From Thermodesulfobacteriaceae bacterium (GTDB lineage: Bacteria > Desulfobacterota > Dissulfuribacteria > Dissulfuribacterales > UBA3076): 6,791 nucleotides of DNA. The notes below the pieces were generated by a model. That model saw only the letters and a program-made list of their open reading frames with translations. It was not told the origin of the DNA and made no database searches. The DNA lies in the NCBI GenBank assembly GCA_012961845.1, contig DTYO01000004.1, positions 1 through 6,791 of the forward strand, in the 5' to 3' direction. Below, piece after piece: positions 1-5,794 of the stretch. Position 1 is the first letter of the stretch; each line of letters opens with the position of its first letter. The position numbers and the translations under genes were made by a program.

Positions 1-258
1 GTCAATTGGTTACCAGACACCGCAGCGGTACAGTGAATTGCTGCTTGCGGCTTAACTCTGTGTCCGCTTTTTCGGGGTAATATCAATGCATGCTTTACCC
101 ACGTACCTGTAAAAATTGCTGAGTTTGGTTAAGAACCACTATAAGTTTAGATATAAGTGTTAGACATAACAATAAAATGTTTTGAACATGACGCCGAGGT
201 CGGATGAAAAGACATATTAAGGACAGACACCATCTGAAGAAAATTGCAAAGAGCATCT
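1..258. other. Intergenic region downstream of the pil operon, no gene seen
   Basis: AT-rich stretch with no supported gene on either strand; the longest minus-strand ATG frame noted (233-147, 28 codons) lacks a ribosome site. Weak inverted repeats are present: CCGCA...TGCGG with arms at about 20-50, and CACT-rich arms at about 137-159. Neither is followed by a T-run on the minus strand, so no rho-independent terminator for the operon can be called. GGTGTCTG occurs twice on the minus strand, at 21-14 and 231-224. Confidence 0.6.
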
Positions 259-729
259 TTAGTAATTACGCCAAACCTCATTGTCGATAACTAATCTGTT
301 TGAAGGTGGCGCCGTAATGTTAGAGGATTTTTTAGGTTCCTCTCCTTCCTTGATAAGCCATAAAGATCTGATCTTTCCCTGGTGGTCTTGCATAATTCCC
401 ACATAATCTCCCAGATCGAAACTCGACATCTCTGTATCTCTATTTATTCTGGTGTTGAAAGTGGATGTTGATGCAAATCTATATAGAGTATCATTAATTA
501 CCAGTTCAGTTGCTGAGATGCGCTCTATCCTACCACAATCACTGAAGTCAAGGGGAAAACCATCAGCATCATAGCGGGCCTCACCTTCCGAATCCTCCGG
601 GGAGAGATTCAAGATTTCCTGTCCATGGGCCGAAGTCGGTATGTGGTCGGGTAAAAAACCATAACCAATGGCCAGGAACAGCATAAGTAAAGACCTCAAA
701 CACAGTAAAGTAAATTTTCCTTTCCACAT
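259..729 (-). CDS. Small secreted protein downstream of pilY1, PilY2-like
   Basis: A 156-aa protein with a clear signal peptide: a basic start (MWKGK), a hydrophobic core (residues 6-26) and a likely cut after TSAHG at residue 36. The ATG at 729 has GGGAG 8 bases upstream. A GTG at 765 in the same frame would add 12 residues but would put a weaker start before the signal peptide. The mature protein has an acidic linker (40-60), then a compact beta-rich core at about 65-127: CGRIERISATELVINDTLYR, then SSFDLGDYVGIMQ, then GKIRSLWLI. The pattern (G-x-I-x-x-I, a VINDTLYR-like strand, L-G-D-Y-V, I-x-x-L-W) resembles my recollection of Pseudomonas PilY2, a small protein encoded just after pilY1, and more loosely the OB-like DUF5666 fold. 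It follows pilY1 by 39 bases on the same strand, so it is probably the last gene of the operon. The tail (128-156) is polar. The PilY2 link rests on pattern and position only. Confidence 0.72.
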   Translation of the reverse strand: MWKGKFTLLCLRSLLMLFLAIGYGFLPDHIPTSAHGQEILNLSPEDSEGEARYDADGFPLDFSDCGRIERISATELVINDTLYRFASTSTFNTRINRDTEMSSFDLGDYVGIMQDHQGKIRSLWLIKEGEEPKKSSNITAPPSNRLVIDNEVWRNY

Positions 730-737
730 GATAGCAA

Positions 738-742
738 CTCCC
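738..742 (-). promoter_or_regulatory. Ribosome binding site of the PilY2-like gene
   Basis: The coding strand reads GGGAG, then eight bases, then the ATG at 729. It supports the 156-aa form over the GTG start at 765, where the nearest GAGG lies 11 bases upstream. Confidence 0.6.
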
Positions 743-768
743 ACATGTCCGTTATTTCCGGTCACAGC

Positions 769-3700
769 CTATCGGACCTCTCTCCAGTGAAGGATTCCGA
801 CTTCCTCGGCTTTTTCAAAGACAGCTTCCGTGGTGCCAGCCGAGCTGCTGAAGATTTTAATTTCCCGCCTTTTGTCAGGCATAGTGAGAAAGACAGGAGG
901 ATGTAGAAGACCTTCACGGCCCAGGCCCGTAGGCGGAACCAGCACCGGATCATCTGCAGTGCCGATATTGATCAGATCATAGTAGTTGATCCTGCGGTCA
1001 CCGTTTATGTCAAACTGAGGTTCAGAAAGTCTTCCCCCGCTACAGGCATTCATCTCATGTATTACGGAATTGCCGCCTCCGGAGCAGGGCGAACTGTTGG
1101 GTGTAAAGCTCAGGGCAATGAGAACGCCGTCTCTGATAACAACATCCTTGATTAACCGCTCTCCCTCGAAGGGCAGATCAAAATACCAGCCGACATGTCC
1201 GGTGCATTCCCCTGTTTCATCTATGTCGCCGTCATCGTCGTTATCTAGACCGTCACTGCAGTATGACGGAAATGATAAGGGATTGGGTTTCTGGCAGACT
1301 TCGCCAGGATCATCAGAATCAACTAGTGAATCACCGTCGTTGTCTACTCCGTCGTTACATGGACCTGTAGAACCAGCTTCCCATTCCGCCCCGTCAAGAT
1401 ACCACTGTGTTGCATTGGCACTGAGAGTTCTGAGATAGGCTCCGTTGATATAACGTTCATCAATTACTGTCTGCTGGAGCAATTTCACTCCAGGTAAACC
1501 GGAAATCGTGTTTGATGATCTGTCCCATTCTCCAAGGGTCTCATTGTCATCTTCATCATCTCCATAGTCCCAGATGCCGAAGATAGTTTGAACCGAAAGG
1601 TCTTCTCTGTCGCTTTCTCCAAGGAATTTCCCGGTTCCGAACAGGACCATATATCCATGTTCGCTGCAATGATGCATGACATCCGGTCGGGAAGTAATCG
1701 GCTGGCCTGGCGCCGTGAAAAGGGGTTTGGGTGTATCGCCGTCCACTGCATCAATCCGGTTCATGCCGGTTGGATCTGAAACATTGACCCCGTAGGCCAC
1801 ACCCCAGTTGGCAGGGCTGGTTGGGTCGGTCAAATCGAATTTCCACATGTTTCCCTTGAGGTCACCCGCATATGCATAATCAACCCTGCCGTCGTTATCC
1901 GTATCCACCAGGCAAGGCGAAGACAGGCCGTTGTTTCCTCCGGCACCCGTGTCTATTTTTCTGATCAAAGCTCCTGTCCTGGCATCAAGTATATAAAGTA
2001 CGGCATGGCCGTTGACACTCTCGTATCCGTTTCCAAAAACAGTTATCCAAGGGTGGTTCGTGGTGGAAGCGGAATTCATGGTCCTGTATGACTTTACGAT
2101 GTAGGCTCTACTGAAACTGTAGCCTATGTCATTATCATTGAAGGTAACCTTCATTTCACCTTCTTCGTCTATTATTCCATCCCAGTCGTCGTCTATGCCG
2201 TTGGAGTAGTTTTCGTCGATTTCATCAATAATTCCGTCGCCGTCATTGTCAATTCCGTCTTTGGACTGATCTCCGGCAAATACATACGCCGTCATAATCT
2301 CTCCTGCTTCATCTGTTTCATTGTCACCATCATTGTCTATGCCGTCGGAGTAGTTTTCGTCGATTTCATCAATAATTCCGTCGCCGTCATTGTCAATTCC
2401 GTCAGTCGTATAGTTGCCGGAGTATTGATAGGGAGGATATTCCCATTTCACCATGGCCTTAAGGTCAGACTCGGAAGTGGTTTCATCGACCAGGTCGGCC
2501 TGCGTAATATCAAGGCAGAAATATCCCTTTCCGCCCCTGGCCAACCCTCCGACGAGCAGGACCTGCCCTTCCTTTTCCGTGGCCTCATCGGTAATTCCGT
2601 CACCATCGTTATCTGTACCGTCGGAATAATCCTCGTCAGGCTCATCAATCAGACCGTCGCCGTCATTGTCTATACGATCGTTCCGGCGGTTTCCGGCATA
2701 AAATGTTATTTTTCTGCTGTATGGAGTTATATCAACATAAAACCGGTGATTGTAATTCCGTTGTGTCAGGTCTTTCAAATGCCCATATACTAGATTGGGA
2801 ATATAGGCAAACCGTTCTTCACCTGTCTGGGCGTTGAAGGCATGGAGCATGCCGTCATTCCCGCCTGCATATATCGTTGATCCCGCCAGGAGCGGTGCTG
2901 AATGTACTATATCGCCTAATTTCCGTTCACGGGGCCTGAAGCCTGTAACCTCTTTTCCGCATATGTAATCTACCACATCTGTATTGTTCAAAATACCCTT
3001 CTGCAGATTTGAAAGGGAACTGAACCGGAACATGCTACCTGCTCCGTACCCATCAGAGGTAATGATGTTCCGGTTGTTCCAGGCAGTGTCCTGCAGTTTA
3101 TCTGATGCCTTCCAGAGTTCCTGGCCTTCTTCTCTTAATATTTCACCTGTGTGATGATTAATGGGATAGGCCGTTACATCGCCGATCCACTTTCCAGCCT
3201 CGTAAGTGGCTTGGTACAGCACTGTACCGGAATTCAGTTCCTCACCGTTAACCGACACAGAGGCTCCTGAAGCCAGGCGGGACTTGAGATTACTGGACAG
3301 CTTCCTGAGCGATTCCACTAGCTCATCAGGGCTTTCTGCGCTGAAATATTCTCCATGACCGTTTACTGCAGCGTGCCACAGATCATCGATCTTTTCTAAA
3401 TCCCCACTGTCCGGATCGGGCCAGGAAGGATGGGGCGTACAGTCATTAAGAAAATAGGGATCACTCTTGTAATTGCAGTTTTCTCCATCAGGTGTTCCGT
3501 CCTGATCCATATCCATGAGAGGGATGGTACCTTCCACCCCGAAGGCAATGCCATAGGTTACCAGATGCTGCCTCTTGTTGTTATCAAAGTTGTTGGTAGG
3601 AACGTACTGCTCCAGGTTATCGGCAAGATCGTCATCATAAAACTTCATTGCCACGTCTGCCAGAGTATTACTGTAAACGTCTCCATAGGGTGTTTCCATG

Positions 3701-5748
3701 CCGGCATCCTGATTGCCTGCCGCACTAAAACTTCCGTTGTAGTAGCCGTCGGTCATCACTATGGCAAATGCCTGCTGGCATGCCCCTCCCTTATCGGCAT
3801 CGAGGTAGGGGGTTCCGCTGAATCCTCCATTGTCTTCAACGTCAAAATAACGGCCGACATTGTAAAGTGCGTTACGCAGAGGGGTGCCGCCATAGGAATC
3901 TATGCCGTACAGAAGGTCAAGAAGTGTATCGGTTTCATCGGTATTGTATACCGATACCGATTCAAACAACACAGCATCGGCGCTGGTGCTGGATCCGGTG
4001 GAACCACCGTCTCTGACGACCTCAACGTATCCATCCGTCCCCTGATTGAAATGATACCTGCCCAGAAGATTGAAAGAACTTGCGTTTTCCTGCTGGTTTA
4101 CTCTTATACAGTTGGTGGTCCCGCCTGCATGATGGATCCTGTAGCAGGCGTTGGTGTCCCTTGTTGGCCAGTAATCCCACCAGGCGTAGACATCGTAGTC
4201 GCCTTCGTTGGGAATATTGGGAGTCCACCTTGCTGTTCCCCCGCTTGAGTTTGTGTAAAGAGAGCTGCCGTCATATTCATTTTCAGCGGATGATTCGTTC
4301 CATGTCCCCGAAGGCTTTGAAAAACCAGAATCTTTGTTGTCGACAATAAGATTCACGGTGCGGTTTACGTGAATGGGAAGCACTTGCTGCCTGACGCCGT
4401 CATTGATTGTGTAGATGCCAGCATTGACATAATTGAAATCGTCAATAGTGGATGCAACTGCATATTTTGCCGTATGTTCCCTGCGCCTGTAGAAGGAATA
4501 CCTGTTGGCGAAGTTCTGTATTTCCTGTTTTACAGTCATGAAATGAAGACCGCCATTTTCGTCCAGCCTTCTAGCCCTTACGGCATCGGGGATTTCTGCG
4601 TCTCCAAGAGGTCCGATAAGTTCCCCGTTCTCAACCTTGTCGTTTCCGTTGTCGTCAATCTTGAAATAGCTCCTTTTGACCTCGCTAAGTGTATCATTGT
4701 CGTCAACGTCTACGATTCCGTCTCCATCGCTATCCGTCCATGTAAAATTAACCAGGTAGACCTCTCCATTCTGCAAGGTTCCGGAATTGTCTGTGTCATC
4801 CCAGGTATAGTAATGAGCATTTTTGATCAGAATAGGATCATCGGTAAAATCAAATTTTACTGCATCGGCGCAGTATTTGCTGGTTCCGGTTTCCTCCGTC
4901 TGCAGCAGTACAGTTACTTCTTCACCTGCATTAAACCAGGTTTCAATGATTTTATGCCACTGTCCACCATTGGAAGTCTGATCGAACCCGGCAATTGTGG
5001 CAAAGTAATTATCGTCTCTGTAAATCCGGTATGATACGCTGGTTGAACGATTTGAATTTGCAGTCCACCACACCCTGACTGCATAGTTTCCGCTCTTGTG
5101 GATTGTTGTCGTCCATCTGGCCCATGCGAGGTTGTCCGGATCATTGTTGCCATATGAATAATAATAATCGTCTCCGTACTGATTGGAGCTGGAAGAAGTT
5201 GCCCAACCTGTATCAGATTTTGAAAAACCCTGGTCAACATTGTCTATGGTTTCGCCAAGCCGGATTGAAAGAAAGTCCGCTGTAAGGTTAAAAACAGGAG
5301 AGCTGTTAAGCGGATTTGATCTAACTTTATCCAATGTCGAGATCTCAACATTGCTCATTCGAGGCCAGGGCTCGTAGTCGGTCTGGGGGTTGTAATATAT
5401 CTTGTTATATCCTGACCACTGGGATTTCCAGTATCCGCGCTTATCTCCGCTCAGGATATTGCTGTTGCTGCCTGACTTATAATTGTTGTCACCCGGATCA
5501 TCGAACAGATACTCGTAATCAGTACCGTCAGCTCTGAATTTGCCATTATTTTCCGTTGTGACAAACTCCCAGTCCATGCTTCCGGAATTATCTAGTACAA
5601 ACATTATGTTGGCTGGAGCGGATTGCACCTTTGTCTCCATGGGGTCGTTACTGAGATCAAGGCAATATCCCGATATTGCGTAAAGGAAAAACACGGAGAT
5701 ATTTGTCAGAAAAACTATTTTTATTTTTTTAAATAAAAGTGAGCACAT
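769..5748 (-). CDS. pilY1: PilY1/PilC-family type IV pilus tip adhesin with inserted golvesin-like and calcium-binding modules
   Basis: Secreted pilus-tip protein of 1659 aa, much larger than the roughly 1000-1200 aa usual for the family. The ATG at 5748 is chosen over an in-frame TTG at 5823: it has an AGGTGG site 8 bases upstream and opens a good signal peptide (residues 1 to about 28), whereas the TTG overlaps pilX. Order: signal peptide; VWA domain (about 45-835) with MIDAS residues D53-x-S55-x-S57, T622 and D667, split by two golvesin-like domains (167-302 and 468-596) and an EF-hand-like pair (318-376); the family YYNP motif (118-121) and HAAVNG (792-797); then a PilC-type beta-propeller (about 840-1555) with GDIVHSAP, GGNDGMLHAFNAQTGE, LVGGLARGGKG, WITVFGNGYES and YAGDLKGNMWKFDL. 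The propeller calcium loop is D1282-x-D-x-D-x-x-x-D1290. Four pairs of DNDGDG-type loops interrupt the propeller. The C-terminus has a dockerin-like loop (1580-1591) and ends in HWREVR, close to the usual family ending. No RGD is present. Stop is TAG. Family assignment is firm; ligand and calcium roles are inferred. Confidence 0.95.
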   Translation of the reverse strand: MCSLLFKKIKIVFLTNISVFFLYAISGYCLDLSNDPMETKVQSAPANIMFVLDNSGSMDWEFVTTENNGKFRADGTDYEYLFDDPGDNNYKSGSNSNILSGDKRGYWKSQWSGYNKIYYNPQTDYEPWPRMSNVEISTLDKVRSNPLNSSPVFNLTADFLSIRLGETIDNVDQGFSKSDTGWATSSSSNQYGDDYYYSYGNNDPDNLAWARWTTTIHKSGNYAVRVWWTANSNRSTSVSYRIYRDDNYFATIAGFDQTSNGGQWHKIIETWFNAGEEVTVLLQTEETGTSKYCADAVKFDFTDDPILIKNAHYYTWDDTDNSGTLQNGEVYLVNFTWTDSDGDGIVDVDDNDTLSEVKRSYFKIDDNGNDKVENGELIGPLGDAEIPDAVRARRLDENGGLHFMTVKQEIQNFANRYSFYRRREHTAKYAVASTIDDFNYVNAGIYTINDGVRQQVLPIHVNRTVNLIVDNKDSGFSKPSGTWNESSAENEYDGSSLYTNSSGGTARWTPNIPNEGDYDVYAWWDYWPTRDTNACYRIHHAGGTTNCIRVNQQENASSFNLLGRYHFNQGTDGYVEVVRDGGSTGSSTSADAVLFESVSVYNTDETDTLLDLLYGIDSYGGTPLRNALYNVGRYFDVEDNGGFSGTPYLDADKGGACQQAFAIVMTDGYYNGSFSAAGNQDAGMETPYGDVYSNTLADVAMKFYDDDLADNLEQYVPTNNFDNNKRQHLVTYGIAFGVEGTIPLMDMDQDGTPDGENCNYKSDPYFLNDCTPHPSWPDPDSGDLEKIDDLWHAAVNGHGEYFSAESPDELVESLRKLSSNLKSRLASGASVSVNGEELNSGTVLYQATYEAGKWIGDVTAYPINHHTGEILREEGQELWKASDKLQDTAWNNRNIITSDGYGAGSMFRFSSLSNLQKGILNNTDVVDYICGKEVTGFRPRERKLGDIVHSAPLLAGSTIYAGGNDGMLHAFNAQTGEERFAYIPNLVYGHLKDLTQRNYNHRFYVDITPYSRKITFYAGNRRNDRIDNDGDGLIDEPDEDYSDGTDNDGDGITDEATEKEGQVLLVGGLARGGKGYFCLDITQADLVDETTSESDLKAMVKWEYPPYQYSGNYTTDGIDNDGDGIIDEIDENYSDGIDNDGDNETDEAGEIMTAYVFAGDQSKDGIDNDGDGIIDEIDENYSNGIDDDWDGIIDEEGEMKVTFNDNDIGYSFSRAYIVKSYRTMNSASTTNHPWITVFGNGYESVNGHAVLYILDARTGALIRKIDTGAGGNNGLSSPCLVDTDNDGRVDYAYAGDLKGNMWKFDLTDPTSPANWGVAYGVNVSDPTGMNRIDAVDGDTPKPLFTAPGQPITSRPDVMHHCSEHGYMVLFGTGKFLGESDREDLSVQTIFGIWDYGDDEDDNETLGEWDRSSNTISGLPGVKLLQQTVIDERYINGAYLRTLSANATQWYLDGAEWEAGSTGPCNDGVDNDGDSLVDSDDPGEVCQKPNPLSFPSYCSDGLDNDDDGDIDETGECTGHVGWYFDLPFEGERLIKDVVIRDGVLIALSFTPNSSPCSGGGNSVIHEMNACSGGRLSEPQFDINGDRRINYYDLINIGTADDPVLVPPTGLGREGLLHPPVFLTMPDKRREIKIFSSSAGTTEAVFEKAEEVGILHWREVR
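976..1011 (-). other. Dockerin/EF-hand-like loop at the PilY1 C-terminus
   Basis: Residues 1580-1591, DINGDRRINYYD, fit a 12-position calcium loop (Asp1, Asn3, Asp5, Ile8, Asp12), with Arg at position 6 in place of Gly. A similar D-x-N-G-D loop is common in this place in PilY1 proteins. Only one loop is present, so it is not a full dockerin, which needs two. Confidence 0.6.
1204..1359 (-). repeat. Cys-flanked DNDGDG loop pair 4 near the PilY1 C-terminus
   Basis: Residues 1464-1515 hold GVDNDGDSLVDS and GLDNDDDGDIDE, each bracketed by cysteines (C1464, C1485, C1497, C1515). The other three pairs have no cysteines. The bracketing suggests each loop is closed by its own disulfide (1464-1485 and 1497-1515), which is inference. 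The segment lies just before the propeller strand GHVGWYFDLPFEGERL. Confidence 0.75.
2155..2259 (-). repeat. DNDGDG loop pair 3 in the PilY1 propeller
   Basis: Residues 1164-1198 hold GIDNDGDGIIDE and GIDDDWDGIIDE joined by IDENYSN. The first 23 residues differ from pair 2 at one position only (Asn for Asp). The second loop is degenerate, with Trp where Gly is usual. It is followed by the propeller strand DIGYSFSRAYIVKS. Confidence 0.8.
2191..2259 (-). repeat. 69-bp direct repeat, copy 2
   Basis: Second copy of the 69-bp repeat. The flanks diverge on both sides, though the neighbouring codons still encode related Asp-rich loops. Identity at synonymous positions points to recent duplication or gene conversion. 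Confidence 0.95.
2299..2403 (-). repeat. DNDGDG loop pair 2 in the PilY1 propeller
   Basis: Residues 1116-1150 hold GIDNDGDGIIDE and GIDNDGDNETDE joined by IDENYSD. The pair begins exactly 48 codons before pair 3, with a 13-residue spacer (IMTAYVFAGDQSK) between them. The second loop has Asn-Glu where Gly-Ile would be expected, so its binding geometry may be altered. Confidence 0.8.
2335..2403 (-). repeat. 69-bp direct repeat, copy 1
   Basis: Identical to the stretch at 2191-2259 except for one base (C at 2346, T at 2202), which changes one Asp codon to Asn. The two copies start 144 bases apart, exactly 48 codons, so the reading frame is kept. Confidence 0.95.
2566..2679 (-). repeat. DNDGDG loop pair 1 in the PilY1 propeller
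   Basis: Residues 1024-1061 hold two loops, RIDNDGDGLIDE and GTDNDGDGITDE, joined by PDEDYSD. They sit between the strand KITFYAG and the strand QVLLVGGL, where ordinary PilY1 proteins have a short turn. The D-x-D-x-D-G-x-x-D spacing is that of Asp-rich calcium loops, and the motif resembles the D-G-x-D-N-D-C-D-G-x-x-D-E motif of the MopE-type putative metal-binding family, with Gly in place of Cys. Confidence 0.8.
3961..4347 (-). other. Golvesin C-terminal-like beta-sandwich domain 2, inserted in the VWA domain
   Basis: Residues 468-596 of PilY1. It opens with DNKDSGFSKPSGTWNESSA, continues with ARWTPNIPNEGDYDVYAWWD, YRIHHAGGTT, VNQQEN and NLLGRYHFNQG, and ends in SADAVLF. It is closer to the golvesin consensus than domain 1, retaining the V-N-Q-Q and L-G-x-Y-x-F elements. 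The two copies share D-N-x-D-x-G-F-S-K, A-R-W-T, W-W, Y-R-I and A-D-A-V-x-F, so they are probably related, but they are well diverged. Cys535 and Cys547 are spaced to allow a disulfide. Confidence 0.82.
4621..4797 (-). other. EF-hand-like calcium loop pair between the two golvesin-like domains
   Basis: Residues 318-376 of PilY1. The first loop, DTDNSGTLQNGE, fits a 12-position EF-hand loop: Asp1, Asp3, Ser5, Gly6, Leu8, Glu12. The second, DDNGNDKVENGE, fits with Asp1, Asn3, Asn5, Val8 and Glu12 but has Asp rather than Gly at position 6. Between them is DSDGDGIVDVDDND (339-352), a thrombospondin type 3-like Asp ladder. Calcium binding is inferred from these positions. Confidence 0.65.
4843..5250 (-). 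other. Golvesin C-terminal-like beta-sandwich domain 1, inserted in the VWA domain
   Basis: Residues 167-302 of PilY1. It opens with DNVDQGFSKSDTGWATSSSS, continues with ARWTTTIHKSGNYAVRVWW, YRIY and GGQWHKI, and closes with a CADAVKF motif. This is the recurring pattern of the golvesin C-terminal / xanthan lyase-associated domain: D-N-x-D-x-G-F at the start, an A-x-W-T strand, G-x-Y-x-V-x-x-W-W in the middle, a G-x-W turn and a terminal A-D-A-V-x-F strand. Such domains are found on secreted polysaccharide-active and adhesive proteins. The family match is from pattern memory; a carbohydrate ligand is inferred. Confidence 0.75.
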
Positions 5749-5756
5749 GTTTATAT

Positions 5757-5762
5757 CCACCT
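5757..5762 (-). promoter_or_regulatory. Ribosome binding site of pilY1 (decides the start)
   Basis: The coding strand reads AGGTGG, then eight bases, then the ATG at 5748. This near-consensus Shine-Dalgarno site, together with the signal peptide that begins there, selects this ATG over the in-frame TTG at 5823. Confidence 0.7.
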
Positions 5763-5794
5763 GCCTCGTTTTTCCATCCTGTCGGATCAGACTG

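Larger units (their letters stand above)
1084..3231 (-). other. PilC/PilY1 C-terminal beta-propeller region of PilY1
   Basis: Residues about 840-1555. Family motifs appear in the expected order: GTVLYQATYEAGKWIGDVTA, GDIVHSAPLL, IYAGGNDGMLHAFNAQTGEE, RFYVDITP, LVGGLARGGKGYFCLDIT, WITVFGNGYES, YILDARTGALI, GLSSPCLVDTDNDGRVDYAY and AGDLKGNMWKFDL, then LFGTGKFLG and GWYFDLPFEGERL. The DTDNDGRVD loop (1282-1290) corresponds in form to the calcium loop that in Pseudomonas aeruginosa and Kingella homologues governs calcium-dependent pilus extension and retraction. Extra Asp-rich loops are inserted between propeller strands. Confidence 0.88.
3244..5616 (-). other. Split VWA domain of PilY1 with intact MIDAS
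   Basis: The domain falls into three pieces. Piece one (residues about 45-80) carries strand ANIMFVLDNSGSMDW with D53, S55 and S57. Piece two (about 403-465) carries a helix and strands (VKQEIQNFANRY, then KYAVASTIDDFNYVNAGIYT). Piece three (about 597-835) carries YGGTPLRNALYNVGRY with T622, and AFAIVMTDGYYNG with D667, then QHLVTYGIAFGVEG. All MIDAS positions (DxSxS, T, D) are present, so a bound divalent metal is expected, as in integrin-type A domains. The last part (IDDLWHAAVNGHGEYFSAES and the helix after it) is a PilY1 family hallmark leading into the propeller. A further Asp-rich loop, DMDQDGTPD, lies at 746-754. Confidence 0.85.

Noticed and set aside
147..233. 28-codon minus-strand open frame downstream of the last gene
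   Set aside because: No ribosome binding site, no recognisable product, and a length expected by chance.
798..816. Terminator-like CCGA-loop-TCGG followed by T5 on the plus strand
   Set aside because: The stem is only 4 bp, it lies inside the pilY1 coding sequence, and no plus-strand gene ends there.
1204..2679. CRISPR-like or tandem DNA array suggested by the recurring GTCGCCGTCATTGTC words
   Set aside because: The repeats are the codons of in-frame Asp-rich loops in pilY1, with irregular spacing and no spacer-repeat structure.
3430..4248. Plus-strand open frame of 272 codons
   Set aside because: It lies wholly antisense to pilY1, across golvesin-like domain 2 and the VWA end, whose minus-strand protein has clear motifs. 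The plus-strand product has low complexity and no recognisable domain.
4369..5034. Plus-strand open frame of 221 codons
   Set aside because: Antisense to the inserted domain 1 and EF-hand-like region of pilY1; no recognisable family, so an opposite-strand shadow.
5667..5748. Lipoprotein signal at the start of PilY1 (Cys29)
   Set aside because: The residues before Cys29 are S-G-Y; Tyr at -1 does not fit a lipobox, so an ordinary Sec signal peptide is more likely.
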